Assembly (NCBI GenBank): GCA_951394045.1
Contig: OX595994.1
Location: 744,001 to 808,000 of the forward strand
Reading direction: 5' to 3'
Length of the DNA: 64,000 nt
From: Nitzschia sp. DOCU1
Lineage: Eukaryota; Bacillariophyta; Bacillariophyceae; Bacillariales; Bacillariaceae
Numbering within the stretch: position 1 is the first letter of the stretch; each line of letters starts with the position of its first letter. Under the pieces are notes generated by a model. The model did not search any database and had not been told where the DNA came from. It saw only the letters and a program-made list of their open reading frames with translations. This document shows positions 30,763 to 42,793 of the stretch, piece after piece. The position numbers and the translations under genes were made by a program.

Positions 30763-31131
30763 TTAAGAAGAGCTGAACTTGGTGACGGCCTTGGTTCCTT
30801 CAGAGACGGCGTGCTTGGCGAGTTCTCCAGGAAGCATCAAACGAACAGCGGTTTGGATCTCGCGGGAAGAAAGGGTGGCCTTCTTGTTGTAGGTGGCAAG
30901 CTTTCCAGCCTCAGTGGCGATGCGCTCGAAGATATCGTTGATGAAGGAGTTCATGATCGACATGCCCTTCTTGGAGATACCGGTATCGGGGTGGACTTGC
31001 TTCAACACCTTGTAAATGTACGAGGAGTAAGTCTCGGTTCGCTTCTTGGACTTGCCGCTTCCGGCGGCCTTCTTGGTGGGGGCAGCCTTCTTGGCGGACT
31101 TGCCAGATTGCTTGGAGGGAGTCTTGGCCAT
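30763..31131 (-). CDS. H2B: Histone H2B (arm A)
   Basis: A 122-residue core histone that pairs with H2A in the nucleosome. The N-tail [20 protein letters not shown] is Lys-rich. The core is [20 protein letters not shown], then [20 protein letters not shown], then [20 protein letters not shown], and the C-terminus is [15 protein letters not shown], which keeps the ubiquitinated-Lys context. It has no intron. It diverges from H2A with a 338-bp shared promoter. The protein is identical to the arm B copy at 57747. Confidence 0.98.
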   Translation of the reverse strand: MAKTPSKQSGKSAKKAAPTKKAAGSGKSKKRTETYSSYIYKVLKQVHPDTGISKKGMSIMNSFINDIFERIATEAGKLATYNKKATLSSREIQTAVRLMLPGELAKHAVSEGTKAVTKFSSS

Positions 31132-31469
31132 CTTGACGATAGAGAGTTGACAAAAGTAGTGCTGAAAGGAGCTGAAAACGACAACGTCGAATTTTGTGAG
31201 AGCAGAGATGGAGGCACAGAAATCGGTGCGCCAGGTTTTGAAAGACGGTAGGCTACGCGCCCGATTTTGTAGCGCGGTTCGTACTTCGACCGGTCGTCTA
31301 ACTAGCGCGACCAGTATCGTCTGCTACGATTTGAACGGGAAGGACTGGCCTTTGTACGTTCCGAAAATTGTTCTTGATGGCGCGGCCATCGCACTTTGCA
31401 TGCAAGCGAAAAAAGATGGCGCTGTCACAAAATTCATCGTTCGTCGATTCAAAGTCAAACAACATCATC
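31132..31469. promoter_or_regulatory. Bidirectional H2B/H2A promoter (arm A)
   Basis: The 338 bp between divergent ATGs. It contains several GCGCC/GGCGCG-type words (TGCGCCAGG, TACGCGCCCG, TAGCGCGG, GGCGCGGCC), which also occur in the H3/H4 and H1 upstream regions. Such words are related to E2F-type sites that drive S-phase genes in other eukaryotes; the function here is inference. Confidence 0.6.
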
Positions 31470-31943
31470 ATGTCTGGTAAGCACCTGTAGTTGATCGATC
31501 GGGCGATGTATTTGAGGATGATCGCTCATTTCTGACCATGATCCTTGACTTGCTCGTTATCGCTGCGTCGTACAGGAAAAGGAAAAGGAGGCCGTGGAGA
31601 GAAGAAGTCCACCACCGCATCTGCCAAGGCAGGTTTGCAATTCCCCGTCGGTCGTATCGGCCGTTACTTGCGTCAAGGAAAGTACGCCACTCGTATGGGA
31701 GCTGGAGCCCCTGTCTACCTTGCTGCCGTTCTCGAGTACCTCTGTGCCGAGATCTTGGAGCTTGCCGGAAACGCCGCCCGAGACAACAAGAAGTCTCGTA
31801 TTGTTCCCCGCCACATCACTCTGGCTGTGAAGAACGACGAGGAGTTGAACCGCTTGTTGGGAGGAGTCACCATTGCCTCTGGTGGTGTCTTGCCTAACAT
31901 CCACGCCGTCTTGTTGCCCAAGAAGACCGCCCCCACCAAATAA
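31470..31943 (+). CDS. H2A: Histone H2A (arm A), intron-containing
   Basis: Exons 31470-31476 and 31576-31943 are inferred, giving 124 residues. The 7-nt first exon encodes only Met-Ser and one base of Gly; the 99-nt intron (GTAAGC...ACAG) restores [14 protein letters not shown]. The core is [20 protein letters not shown], then [20 protein letters not shown], with the acidic patch residues in [12 protein letters not shown]. The C-tail [10 protein letters not shown] has no SQE(Y/L) motif, so this is canonical H2A and not H2A.X. It is replication-type by its 3' stem-loop, yet has an intron. The protein equals the arm B copy. Confidence 0.96.
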
Positions 31944-31994
31944 ATGGCTCAACTGGTGTCCTAGCGCATTGCTATACATCAAACAACACAAACC

Positions 31995-32010
31995 AGGAAC
32001 TTTTGTTCCT
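31995..32010 (+). promoter_or_regulatory. Histone mRNA 3' stem-loop, H2A (arm A)
   Basis: AGGAAC, loop TTTT, GTTCCT, then ACCC, with ATCAAAGAAGAAA further downstream. It begins 52 nt after the stop codon. Confidence 0.85.
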
Positions 32011-32680
32011 ACCCAAGAATCAAAGAAGAAATTCTCGCTTGTTCGTTGCATTTTGTATTGGTGGGGACATTGTTTAGATTGTATCGCTTTCTTGCCTTTC
32101 TTTCTCTCCACAGGTAATGCATCTTTACTGTTGACAATCAATGACCGTAGTAGCATGTGCACGCAATAGCATTGTATCAATAATATAGTACACGGCTTTA
32201 TCCAACGTGATTGCACTTTAACCCTTCTGTAGAGAAAACGTCTAGGTCCCTTGGAAGCATTTGTGCTATATTTTCTCGAACATAACACTCAACATAGAGA
32301 ATGAAACCTGTTGATTACCTTTGCAAGGTGTAGACTACTGTAAATGTTGCGATCGACACAGCGAACCGATTTCGTTCGAACGGCCAGTATATAGCTCCGA
32401 AAGGGACAGTGACACCAGCAAGGTAGGCGGTACTACACTGCAAGGGAAGGGTTGCACCATTTCAAACGAAGTAACAATCCGTTTCAATGAAATGAAGGAC
32501 GATACTACTGATCTCAAGCCAACTACTACAAGACAAAGAATAATTTGATGAAAGCGTCAAGCTATGATTTATCCCTACTACATTGCGAACTAAAAGTACT
32601 ACAGCCAGACTAGAGACACTACATGGAAAGAAAAGCAACAGAAACAAAGCTCGATTCAAGGGGTCCTTTGATAGTTGGGT
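32011..32680. other. Region between convergent H2A and H4 (arm A)
   Basis: About 670 bp between the two 3' stem-loops with no supported gene. It is also present in arm B with small changes, so it was duplicated along with the genes. Confidence 0.5.
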
Positions 32681-32696
32681 GATCTCAAAAGAGATC
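32681..32696 (-). promoter_or_regulatory. Histone mRNA 3' stem-loop, H4 (arm A)
   Basis: On the minus strand GATCTC, loop TTTT, GAGATC, then ACCC and ACTATCAAAGGACC. It lies 69 nt after the stop. The stem differs from the H2A/H3 and H2B stems but has the same 6+4+6 size. Confidence 0.83.
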
Positions 32697-32765
32697 GGTT
32701 TGGTTGTGCGTAGCGACAAACGATATTGAGTAAACAATAAAGCTTGACACCACTCAATAAAATGC

Positions 32766-33947
<1,182 letters not shown>

Positions 33948-34024
33948 GTCGACTGTGACAGCTGCTATTGTGTGTTCTTGCTAATACAAGATACATGGTG
34001 CCAGCGTCCTTCGCAACAACAACC

Positions 34025-34040
34025 AGGAACTTTTGTTCCT
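34025..34040 (+). promoter_or_regulatory. Histone mRNA 3' stem-loop, H3 (arm A)
   Basis: AGGAAC, loop TTTT, GTTCCT, then ACCC and AATCAAAGAAAAC. It begins 78 nt after the stop. Confidence 0.85.
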
Positions 34041-34420
34041 ACCCTTTCAATCAAAGAAAACTTTGTACCAGGTGCTTCTTGTGTTTGCCTTGCAGGTGTA
34101 GTTTGATTGATTTAGCTTTACTGTAGTCCATAGTAGCTTAGTATAATGTGAATAGCCATTACTTTATGCTTATTACCTTCAACTTTTCTCCAGATAGTTA
34201 CCATTCATTTACATTATCGGATTGCCATACAACATTCTAGCAGACGATGGTAGTAGCATAAGAAGCTCGACGCGTACTTTTCTCGTTCATAACAGATGCA
34301 ACGAGCATTTGCATCTTCATATGATGAACTAATAGCATGGATATGGCACACTGCAACTAAAGTGGCAATCGAGTCTAAAAGGAATGTCGAACTAGTAAAA
34401 ATACAAAGGCATGCAGGTTC
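34041..34420. other. 3' flank of H3 and of methylmalonyl-CoA mutase
   Basis: Contains the inner boundary of arm A at about 34273. Positions 34200-34273 match one unit of a short tandem duplication found at 54430-54660. No gene was seen. Confidence 0.5.
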
Positions 34421-36958
34421 TTACGCCTGCTGACGCGGAATCAGACTCAAGGTCTTTGCGGCGGCTTCGGTGATTCTGGTTCCTGGACCAAAGATGGCAC
34501 CGCAGCTTTGGCTTTCTTTTAGTAAGAAATCATAGTCTTGAGGGGGGATGACGCCTCCAGCCACCACCAAAATGTGGCTTGCCCCCATTTCCTCAAGTTC
34601 CTTCTTCAAGGCCGGCAGAAGAGTCTTGTGGCCGGCCGCCTGGGATGAAACGCCAATGACGTGAACATCTGAGTCAATGGCTTGCAACGCGACCTCTCTT
34701 GGGGTCTGGAACAATGGACCAACGTCGACGTCGAAGCCCAAGTCAGCGAATCCACTAGCAATCACTTTGGCTCCACGATCATGACCATCTTGACCCATTT
34801 TGGCTACCAAAATTCGTGGTCGACGACCCTCGCTCTCTTCAAATTTCTGCACACGGTCCAAAATGGCTTGGTACTCGTCGATCTTCTTGCTATTTCCGCC
34901 CGCACCCGTCTTGTAAGCCGCATTGTAAGCACCTTGTACCATGCCGGTCGCCGGAACGTGTCTGCCCCACGCCTTTTCAAGGGCGAAGGACATTTCACCC
35001 AAAGTGCACCTGGCGCTGGCGCATTCAATGCAAAGTCTCATGAGGTTGTCCGGATCGTCTCCTTTACTAGTTGATACTGTCTTTCGAGCGCTAGCCTCCA
35101 ATCTAGCCAGAGCCGCCTGTGCAACTGCTTCGTCTCTGCTTGCCTTGATTTCGTTCATTCTCGCAATCTGCTTCTGACGGACGTCGGCATTATCGATTTG
35201 GAGCACATCGATCATTTCCTTCTTTGCGTCCTCTTCGGAGAGTCGGTACTTGTTGACGCCGACGACGATATCTTGTCCTGAATCGATTCTGCCTTGCTTC
35301 TTTGTGGCACTTTCCTCAATGCGGAGTTTGGCGCTTCCACTCTCAATGTAGGCCGTCATTCCGCCCTTTTCTTCCACTTCCTTGATGATCTCTTTGGCCT
35401 TTAGGTACAGTTCATCGGTCAAGGCCTCCATCATGTAGCTACCACCCCAAGGATCCGCTACGTCGCACATACCTGTCTCTTCTTGCAAAATGAGTTGAGT
35501 ATTGCGCGCCACACGTGCCGACTGATCCGTCGGGAGGCCTGAATTTTTAATAGAGTTGAGCAGCGTGTGAGTGTTTTTCTAGCGAAGATTTTGATGATTG
35601 AGCCCGTGTCACTCTTACCAACAGCTTCATCGTATGCGTTAGTGTGAAGACTCTGGGTTCCACCTTGCACAGCCGCCATGGCTTCAATGGTCGTTCGAAT
35701 GATATTGTTCATGGGCTGAGCTTCTGTCAAAGAATATCCGGATGTTTGACAGTGCGTTCTCAACAATAGCGACTTTTCACTTTTTGGAGCAAACTTCTCC
35801 TTGACCATTTCTGCCCAGAGCCTTCGAGCCGCTCGCATCTTCGCAATCTCCGTGTAGAATTGTTCCGAGATACCCCAGAAGAACGAAAGTCGCGGTGCAA
35901 CATCATCAACATTAAGTCCAGCGACTTCAACGGCAGTGCGGATGTATTCCAGACCGTCGGCAATTGTAAATGCCATTTCCAAGGCAGCGTCGGCACCTGC
36001 TTCCTGCATGTGGTATCCCGAAATCGAAATGGAATTGAACTTGGGCATGTGCTTGGCGGTAAAGCCCATAATGTCGGCTACCACCCGATTCACGGATGGC
36101 TCTGGGGGATAAATGTAAGTGTTGCGCACCATGAATTCCTTGAGAATATCATTCTGGATGGTTCCCTTCAAGTTGGCCATAACTTCGGCGGGGTCCTTGC
36201 CTGGATTCTGTTCGATGGCCGCTTGAACATAAAATGCCTGCAAAAGAACAAAACTCAACGTGAGACTCTTTCATTTAATTTGCAGAACAAATCACGACCA
36301 ATCGTTTCTAGCCGAAACTTACCAGGCAGGGAAGGACGGCACCATTCATGGTCATACTGACCGAAACCTGGGTTAGATCGATCTCGTCAAAGAGGATTTC
36401 CATATCCTTCAAAGTGTCAACGGCAACACCAGCCATTCCGACATCCCCCACAACACGCTCGTGGTCGCTGTCGTATCCGCGATGGGTGGGCAAGTCAAAA
36501 GCAACGCTAAGACCCTGCTGACCAGCCGCCAGATTCCTCTTATAAAAAGCATTTGATTCCTCGGCAGTGGAAAAGCCAGCATATTGCCGAACCGTCCAGG
36601 GCCGATATGTGTACATAGTGGCATAAGGACCACGAGTAAATGGGTAAACTCCTGGCATTTCGGGGTTTTCTGGGTTGTCTAGGTCCCAATAAACGGGCTG
36701 AATGGCGATTCCCTCTGGAGTGATTCGGTCACTACGGAGTGTGTCCACACTGACATTCTTTGCTTTGGCAAGTTCCTTATCGGCTAATTTTTCCCACTTT
36801 TGGACAGTGGTGGGGAGAGCTGCCGATTGGTATCGCAAGCCAATACGAAGGGCTTCGCATTGTCGCCCCCCTCCCAAAAATGACGGTCGCGTCTTCGACA
36901 ACAGCGACGAGACGGGTGTTCGTCGTGCGGAAGTCCACAAGACTCTAGAAGCGGTCAT
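34421..36958 (-). CDS. MUT: Methylmalonyl-CoA mutase, mitochondrial
   Basis: Three exons are inferred: 36958-36323, 36237-35619 and 35538-34421, with introns of 85 and 80 nt (GTAAGT...GCAG and GTAAGA...TCAG), giving 790 residues. The enzyme interconverts methylmalonyl-CoA and succinyl-CoA with adenosylcobalamin. The N-terminus [20 protein letters not shown] is a basic, Ser-rich mitochondrial presequence. The barrel has [21 protein letters not shown] and [15 protein letters not shown]. After the second splice the conserved [15 protein letters not shown] and [10 protein letters not shown] are formed. The C-terminal B12 domain has the cobalt-ligand motif [11 protein letters not shown] near residue 670 and [11 protein letters not shown]. 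It is a single chain of full length. The frame is open to 36967 but the first ATG is 36958. Confidence 0.96.
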
Positions 36959-37464
36959 GGCGAACAAGCAAAATATAATGGTGAGCGATTGAAATTGAAA
37001 AGAGTAGTTTGACCTTTTTTATGAGAAAGGTGCATTCCTTGTGGAAAAACGAAGGAGGTTTGGGGTGTTTGTGACGACGACCATCACCGCACGCCCAAAA
37101 GATTCCGTTCGATTGCGTTGTATGTTGCCGCAACTCCGATCCAACCCTTTTGGTGGTGTTCGCATCGATGTGTTCGCTTTGGCCGACCGAATTTCTACGC
37201 GTGGGCCAGTACACGACCAGCGTAACCAAATTTGCGCGCGAGTTCGTGCCTGTGACCCGTTGCATCAAAAGAGGGGGAGTCGAGTCACCGACGAGAACAA
37301 AGATCTCTCTTCGCCCCGTTCTTGTTCCGGCGTTCTGCCGCCACTGATGACGATGGTGCGTTTTTCTGATCATTTTCTCTTTCGACGGCACTCCCACGGG
37401 GCTTGCAATCTATTTGTGAAAGATATCATCACAAGCATCCCTTTGAGGCCAACTTTTCTATATC
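36959..37464. other. Divergent promoter region, mutase and lipase genes
   Basis: A 506-bp gap between divergent starts. Open but non-homologous frames are present. No site was recognised. Confidence 0.4.
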
Positions 37465-39072
37465 ATGTCGGACGAAATTCCATTCCCGGGTCCTTTCGAT
37501 GTTCTTTCAGAACGTTCTGGGGGAGATCTTTCCGATTTCCTCAAAGACAATATCTATGCAAAGGGCGGTGGTGGAGACGACGATAGTTCCTACGATGCCG
37601 AAGCCGTCAATCGAGTTACCCATACGAAAGAGCCTTCCTTGTCGGATCAGAATAAACAAGGCATTTTCAAGCTCATGTCGGGCTTTCAGGGACTTTTTGA
37701 AACTAATGGTTCTAGTAGTACTGCCGACGGCGGCACAAGCAAAGCAACTTCCATTCTGGATATCGCCAAGAGCTTCAACGATAATGTGAACAATACCCTG
37801 AAGGAATCTGACAGTAACCAAGATATGGAAATGTTCTGGAAGCTGCTGAAAGAATGTAAAGACCAGTGGTCGACAGTGGCTGCCGATTCCAAAGTAAAAG
37901 ATCTTGCGCCTCTCGCCTTTCTGTACTTTGTCGGCTTTGAAGAATCACGGAAAACACCGTCGTATAGGCGCCGGGAGCATCGATTCTATCCATCGTTGGA
38001 AGTGGAGACGCTCTATGATTTACATGATGCTCTGTATCTTGCTACCCTGAGTTACATGTCCAAAGTGGAAGAAATCGACGCGGGGCTAAAAGAATTCAAG
38101 GGATCACCATGGGTCATGGTATACTGTGAGGTGACAAGCCGGCCTAGTGAACCTGCTCATTTCATCTGTCTCAAGAAGGAACAGGAAAAGATTGAGGGAC
38201 GACCATTCCGATTTCCTTGGCAGAAAGACGAAATACTAGACGTTCTGATGGTCGTTCGAGGTACCAAAGAGATCTCGGATATTTTGAGTGATGCTTTGAT
38301 CGAGACGAACCCCTACGACGACGGATTGGCACACGGTGGAATACATAAATCTGGGCACTACCTGGTGGAAAAGCATACTCCATTGCTCGAAAAGTTATTG
38401 AAAGAATCCAAGCGCGACAAAATCCGTCTATCAATCATTGGTCACAGCTTGGGTGCCGGGGCGGGCGCGATAGCAGCCATTGAATTCAACAAGCGTGATT
38501 TTATCGACGCCAAGGCAGTCGGCTTTGGTTGTCCTCCTGTGCTTTCAAAGGCGTTATCCGAGTCGACAAAAGACTACATCACGACAGTGGTCTGTGACTC
38601 GGATGTTGTTCCAAGGATGAGTGGCGCCACCATCTCGAATGTAATAATGGATGTCATGTCGAGACCCTATAAGGATATGGCAATGATGGACGTTCACCAA
38701 ATTTTGGAAGCAATCGACGCCAATTCACCCATCAAGCCGTCCAAGGAGCAGAAGGAATTCATACTCGAATATATCGAAAAGAGCTTGGACGAAGAGTTTG
38801 AAAAATACAAAGTAGACTTTGAACCGGTGGAGGTTGTCCTCTTTCCTCCTGGCACCTGCATCCATTTATACCGTGACGGCACTGGCGTTTCGGGGTCCTA
38901 CGTTCCATGCACCTTTTTCAAAGAAATCGACGTCAACCGTACCATGATTTCGGACCATGCGACTGCCGATGGATACAGCGCCGTCTTTCATGAGCTGATG
39001 CGTCGCCACCTAAAGCAGATCCGCTTCACATTTCCACACGACGTCGAAAAGGCGACCGCCATGTGCTCATAG
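37465..39072 (+). CDS. Class 3 (fungal-type) lipase domain protein
   Basis: A 535-residue intronless frame. The alpha/beta-hydrolase core has LMVVRGTKEISDILSD (oxyanion region), the nucleophile elbow LSIIGHSLGAGAGAIAA with Ser near residue 327, an Asp in VVCDSDVVPRMS near 378 and a His in MISDHATADGY near 498, which together form the triad of class 3 lipases such as diacylglycerol lipases. The N-terminal 150 residues are hydrophilic. There is no signal peptide and no membrane segment, so a cytosolic or peripheral enzyme is likely. The substrate (diacylglycerol, triacylglycerol or galactolipid) cannot be told. Confidence 0.88.
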   Translation: MSDEIPFPGPFDVLSERSGGDLSDFLKDNIYAKGGGGDDDSSYDAEAVNRVTHTKEPSLSDQNKQGIFKLMSGFQGLFETNGSSSTADGGTSKATSILDIAKSFNDNVNNTLKESDSNQDMEMFWKLLKECKDQWSTVAADSKVKDLAPLAFLYFVGFEESRKTPSYRRREHRFYPSLEVETLYDLHDALYLATLSYMSKVEEIDAGLKEFKGSPWVMVYCEVTSRPSEPAHFICLKKEQEKIEGRPFRFPWQKDEILDVLMVVRGTKEISDILSDALIETNPYDDGLAHGGIHKSGHYLVEKHTPLLEKLLKESKRDKIRLSIIGHSLGAGAGAIAAIEFNKRDFIDAKAVGFGCPPVLSKALSESTKDYITTVVCDSDVVPRMSGATISNVIMDVMSRPYKDMAMMDVHQILEAIDANSPIKPSKEQKEFILEYIEKSLDEEFEKYKVDFEPVEVVLFPPGTCIHLYRDGTGVSGSYVPCTFFKEIDVNRTMISDHATADGYSAVFHELMRRHLKQIRFTFPHDVEKATAMCS

Positions 39073-39397
39073 TAGGTTTTGGGGGTTCGAAAGTTAATAA
39101 TAGATAGAGTTAAATGAAATATTGTCAAGATCGCACCCAAGCACTACATTCACAAAATCGAATACATATCTCTAGATTGTTACTGGTTCCGTTGATTTTC
39201 TACACAAATACGCAGCAAAATGTCTCGATTGACCCCTGCCGAATGACCTCAATGTCGCTGCGCTCACCAAGTAAGCGTCGTCCTTGCCCCAAATGAAATC
39301 GCACAATGGTTATGTACTATCGATCTAAAACATTCTCGCGGAAAAATTGACTACCGCAATTTTTTGTGGCAAGAAAGGCCAACGTGAGGCTCCTTGT
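39073..39397. other. Intergenic region between convergent lipase and fibrillin genes
   Basis: Shared 3' region of 325 bp. Nothing was recognised. Confidence 0.5.
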
Positions 39398-40471
39398 TTA
39401 GTAATCCGAAGGAGAGACATCGTCGCCCTCTGTGGTGTCGACGATAATGTCGACATAAGTGATTTCATCATCTTTTTCTTCTACTTCAGTTGCGAAATCT
39501 GCAGCCGTAGCCTCCAAGTCTGACTTCAAGAAGACCCGCAATTGATCGACAATGCCAACTTTGCTACGGCTAACTCGGATCTTGTCATCCATATAAGTCG
39601 TTTCAAAGGCGCCCGCATTGAGGAATTCACCAAAGGGAACATTGATGCCCACGATATCCGCGCCGTTGGGGTCCAAAACTTGAGACTTGCCAGCAACATT
39701 CACTGAACACAAAATAACAACAGAACTGTTAGCCATGGCGGAAGAACAGAGTACCAGAAACAAAAAAGACGACGAACACCTACCGATAATGCTCGAGAGG
39801 CTCAACTTGGTGTTAACAGATGGAGAGTCCTTGTCCGTTTCTGCCTTGTGCACCAAGATAACCTTGCTCTGGCTAACTTGCAAGGGGTTAATGTTCAAAT
39901 TTTTTAGAGTGTCGGGGATGCCCGCAACGAAATCGGCAAGAGTGCTAGGAGGAACGTATTGCAAGACATGATCGACACGATCAATGACGCCCGGGGTGGT
40001 CTCGGCCTTGATAACTTGCTGGACCTTCAAAGACTTGTTGATTGTGTCTCTAATTTCCTTCAGGGGGCCTTCATTGAAGAAAGGCAACTTGCTGGTATCA
40101 ATGCCGTTAATTTTGTCGAGTGGTCCATTCTGAAGAGAAGCCGAAGCGGTGCTGCACAGCAACGTCCAGTTGCCAATGAGCCCAGCAGATTCCGTGGGGG
40201 GTTCGGTGACTCCTTCGAGCTTTTCCACTGCCTCGCGGAGTTTCTCTTGCGCCTTGGAGTCAATGATCAAGCAACCGAATTCATCGTGAAGGCTTTTCGC
40301 AGTTTCCAAGAGCTCCGTCTTAGCGAGCGTCGTCGACACATCAATGGAAGGAGAACTTTCCTCAACGGTGGAACGGAGGCCGGTCGTAGGAATTCTGGAC
40401 GGAAGCGGCTTGGCGATCTGGAAAGCAGAGGTGCTGGCGACCAGCGAGAGGGCAAGGAGAGCGAGTTTCAT
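39398..40471 (-). CDS. Plastid lipid-associated protein (PAP/fibrillin)
   Basis: Exons 40471-39784 and 39702-39398 are inferred, with an 81-nt GTAGGT...TCAG intron that contains no in-frame stop, giving 330 residues. The start MKLALLALSLVASTSAF is a signal peptide ending in the diatom plastid motif (STSAF-Q), so import into the complex plastid is expected. The fibrillin core includes LLETAKSLHDEFG, GLIGNWTLLCSTASAS and, near the C-terminus, TTYMDDKIRVSRSKVGIVDQLRVF with the frequent IRVSR-type end. Fibrillins bind lipids in plastoglobules and thylakoids. A TGACGTCA palindrome lies 231 bp upstream. Confidence 0.87.
   Translation of the reverse strand: MKLALLALSLVASTSAFQIAKPLPSRIPTTGLRSTVEESSPSIDVSTTLAKTELLETAKSLHDEFGCLIIDSKAQEKLREAVEKLEGVTEPPTESAGLIGNWTLLCSTASASLQNGPLDKINGIDTSKLPFFNEGPLKEIRDTINKSLKVQQVIKAETTPGVIDRVDHVLQYVPPSTLADFVAGIPDTLKNLNINPLQVSQSKVILVHKAETDKDSPSVNTKLSLSSIIGRCSSSFLFLVLCSSAMANSSVVILCSVNVAGKSQVLDPNGADIVGINVPFGEFLNAGAFETTYMDDKIRVSRSKVGIVDQLRVFLKSDLEATAADFATEVEEKDDEITYVDIIVDTTEGDDVSPSDY
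39703..39783 (-). other. Stop-free 81-nt intron in the fibrillin gene
   Basis: Minus strand ATCG|GTAGGTG opens and GTGTTCAG|TGAATG closes it. It is open in frame, so retention would insert 27 hydrophobic residues (including SSSFLFLVLCSSAMANSS). Confidence 0.75.
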
Positions 40472-40701
40472 GGTGATTCGTAGATGCTTCTGCAAAATTG
40501 TGCTGATTTTGATGGATCTTGGGTTTGTTGATATATTGATTGGAGGGCAAAGAGGCTTCCCATGCTTCTTCGACGACAAACGCGCAAAAGAATTCGGCCT
40601 CATCATTGGATGTTCTTTTCTTCTCTCCTCTCGCCGGCCCATCAACCATGAATGGAATTCCCATCCGATTGGCCAGCTGTATCACACGCCTGTTGAATTG
40701 G

Positions 40702-40709
40702 TGACGTCA
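40702..40709. promoter_or_regulatory. TGACGTCA (CRE/bZIP-type) palindrome upstream of fibrillin
   Basis: An exact 8-bp palindrome 231 bp before the fibrillin ATG, with TTACGTCG and ATGACTCA within 30 bp. CO2/cAMP-responsive elements with TGACGT cores are known from P. tricornutum plastid carbonic anhydrase promoters; function here is inference. Confidence 0.5.
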
Positions 40710-41323
40710 AGTGTTACGTCGACCGCAGTGATGACTCACTCATACGCGTGACTCCATGGACTCATGGAGGCAAAGGATGGAAAGTTTGGTCCAAGAAGTC
40801 GATCACCGACGGTGCATACACGTGGAAACACATGAGCCATCGGGCACACACATGAAATATCCTCCGCGATCCATAAGTAGCTACGCGTCTCTACTAGCTA
40901 GCGAGCAACCCTGCAGTTGCTGGCTGACCGATGCAAGCAAAACGAGCAACCAATGACAAACAAAATGGAGTAATGCAGCAATCAACATGTAGACGCAACA
41001 ATCGAAGCTAGCGAGGAGCTTTCAGGCAGTTTGGCCAACTGGGTGGTGATGAATGTGGATTACTTTCAGCGAACGTGGAAGCCTCATCGTGGGAAACATC
41101 ACGAAACTGCTTGCCTTGACCACCAAGAACCCCACGAAAAAAATCACTTTTTCACTCAATCGACCTCACTTTTTCGAGAGAGGAGCACTCTGCATCGCTC
41201 CTTCTTCATCATTGCCATGAACTCCATGACGATGATGAAGATGACAGGTCCTACAGCAGCACCACCGGCTGCTGTTTGTCTCGCAGGAAAGTCGGCACAT
41301 CTTTGAGTTGTGGAGATGACGTC

Positions 41324-41365
41324 CTGGGGTCCCCATGGGTGGGATCCTAAAAGCTGCCATCGGCA
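41324..41365 (+). repeat. GGTCCCC direct repeat, unit 1
   Basis: CCTGGGGTCCCC, then ATGGGTGGGATCC, then TAAAAGCT recurs with three or fewer changes at 41476-41510. Both units are followed at variable distance by a GCCGGGA...GATC word. Confidence 0.7.
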
Positions 41366-41475
41366 GCATGCCGGGATCGATCCTTGCTCGTGTTCTGTCT
41401 TTTGTTCTTCTCTCTTTCTTTTCAACAGATCTGTGGATTGCTCCGGTGGTGGCAGTCCAGGTCGTGTCGATCCTT

Positions 41476-41510
41476 CCTGGGGTCCCCGTGGGCGGGATCC
41501 TAAAAGCTAT
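41476..41510 (+). repeat. GGTCCCC direct repeat, unit 2
   Basis: CCTGGGGTCCCC, then GTGGGCGGGATCC, then TAAAAGCT. It is the second copy of the unit at 41324. The trailing part has an inserted hairpin (CCCACGATTTCGTGG). Confidence 0.7.
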
Positions 41511-42526
41511 CGTATCATCCTCCCACGATTTCGTGGCATGGGGCGGTAGCACGCCGGGAAGGATCGTTTGATTGTTGACAGAGTGGCTTGGATTCGAGGT
41601 GAGCTCTTTGTCGTCACGCTGATGTTCTTTCATTCTCACAAGATTGTCCTCTTTCTATTTTAGCTTTTGCAAGTGTTACCGACCACGGCTCCAAAAGCGT
41701 TCTCTTTTCATTCCCTTGTGTGAAAGGTACATCCCCGCCTGGCTATTAAAAATATATGTAATTTGTGAGGTGACAGCCGAAAGAAGAGGAGTGGGAAGGG
41801 GGGCAACCGGCATGGCTTGGAGCACTGGGGGCAAAGCCAGTGATACACCATTGACCCCGGAACCCCCGTCCCACGTTGGATGCAGCAAGTTGGCGGATGA
41901 GTGGATGCTGTGGCATGTTCCAGTCCCGAACATGGTAACGCAGACATCCATGACCCCAATGATTGGACTCCATCATCATAAAAATTGGCCTCCAAGGGAA
42001 TGGAAGAGGATTGCTGAGGAATGTCATCGGATGAGGTTTTGCTTGTGATGGTCTACAATGGAAAGTGGAGAAGATTGATGAGAACGAAGGCGTTGGCGTG
42101 ACGGCAAAGGCTTCACCTTGCAATCAAAGCTACTTTATTGGCCGGATCTGTTGTTGGAAAGTTGAGTCCTCTCTTTGTTTTACAGGTCGGTTGTGGTGTG
42201 AGTGGATGTATTTGTGCATGTATTCGGTGTCTTCATGGTAAGTGCGCATTGTCTGGTGCTGTTTGATCATATTTTCATATTTCTCTCCCACAGTGCTACT
42301 TATACCCTTGTTCTTTCCTCCTTTTTGCAGGCGTCTGGTGTTGTTCTACAACAAAACCAACATTTTCCAGAGCAACGATCCTGATCCCTGATCTCGACCC
42401 CGATTCCAATTCTCCCCGCACACAAACAGCCTGATCAACGCAACCGGTTTGTGGTTCCGGTTTTAAAACGTCCTCCACTCGCGTTCGTGTCTCGTCGCGG
42501 AGAGTTAAGCGTAACCTGTGCTGGTG

Positions 42527-42723
42527 CGGGGAGGATTGGAATCGGCTGTACGCCGTCGAGTGAAATGGATTGTTGTCTCTACTAGGCGGAACTCCCTCCC
42601 GTATGTGGGTAGAGGGAGCTCTCCTCCGGGCAGAGCAGCTGTGGCCCACCCCTCCGAAATCGAACTGCTTTGACGTAGCGGTGGGGCTCAGTAACTTTTT
42701 GTGTGAGAACACAAAAACGAAGC
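42527..42723 (+). repeat. Structured repeat, copy 1
   Basis: About 197 bp. It contains a CTCCCTC/GAGGGAG hairpin at about 42592-42618, an ACTGC/GCGGT stem at about 42664-42682 and a 9-bp stem TTTTTGTGT/ACACAAAAA at 42696-42717 with loop GAGA. It ends at AAGC. Confidence 0.7.
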
Positions 42724-42793
42724 CATAAGTTCGATGAATTGTAGCCAACTCCTGGCGAGTGCTACCGGTACAATAGTTTATCTACTAGCACTG

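Noticed and set aside
30811..31251. Gly/Leu-rich plus-strand ORF across H2B
   Set aside because: It is the antisense reading of the Lys/Ala-rich H2B gene; the same shadow appears in arm B.
41166..42123. Several 90-157 codon minus-strand ORFs in the repeat region
   Set aside because: Overlapping frames over repeated DNA, no recognised domain and many poor starts; kept only as a repeat observation.
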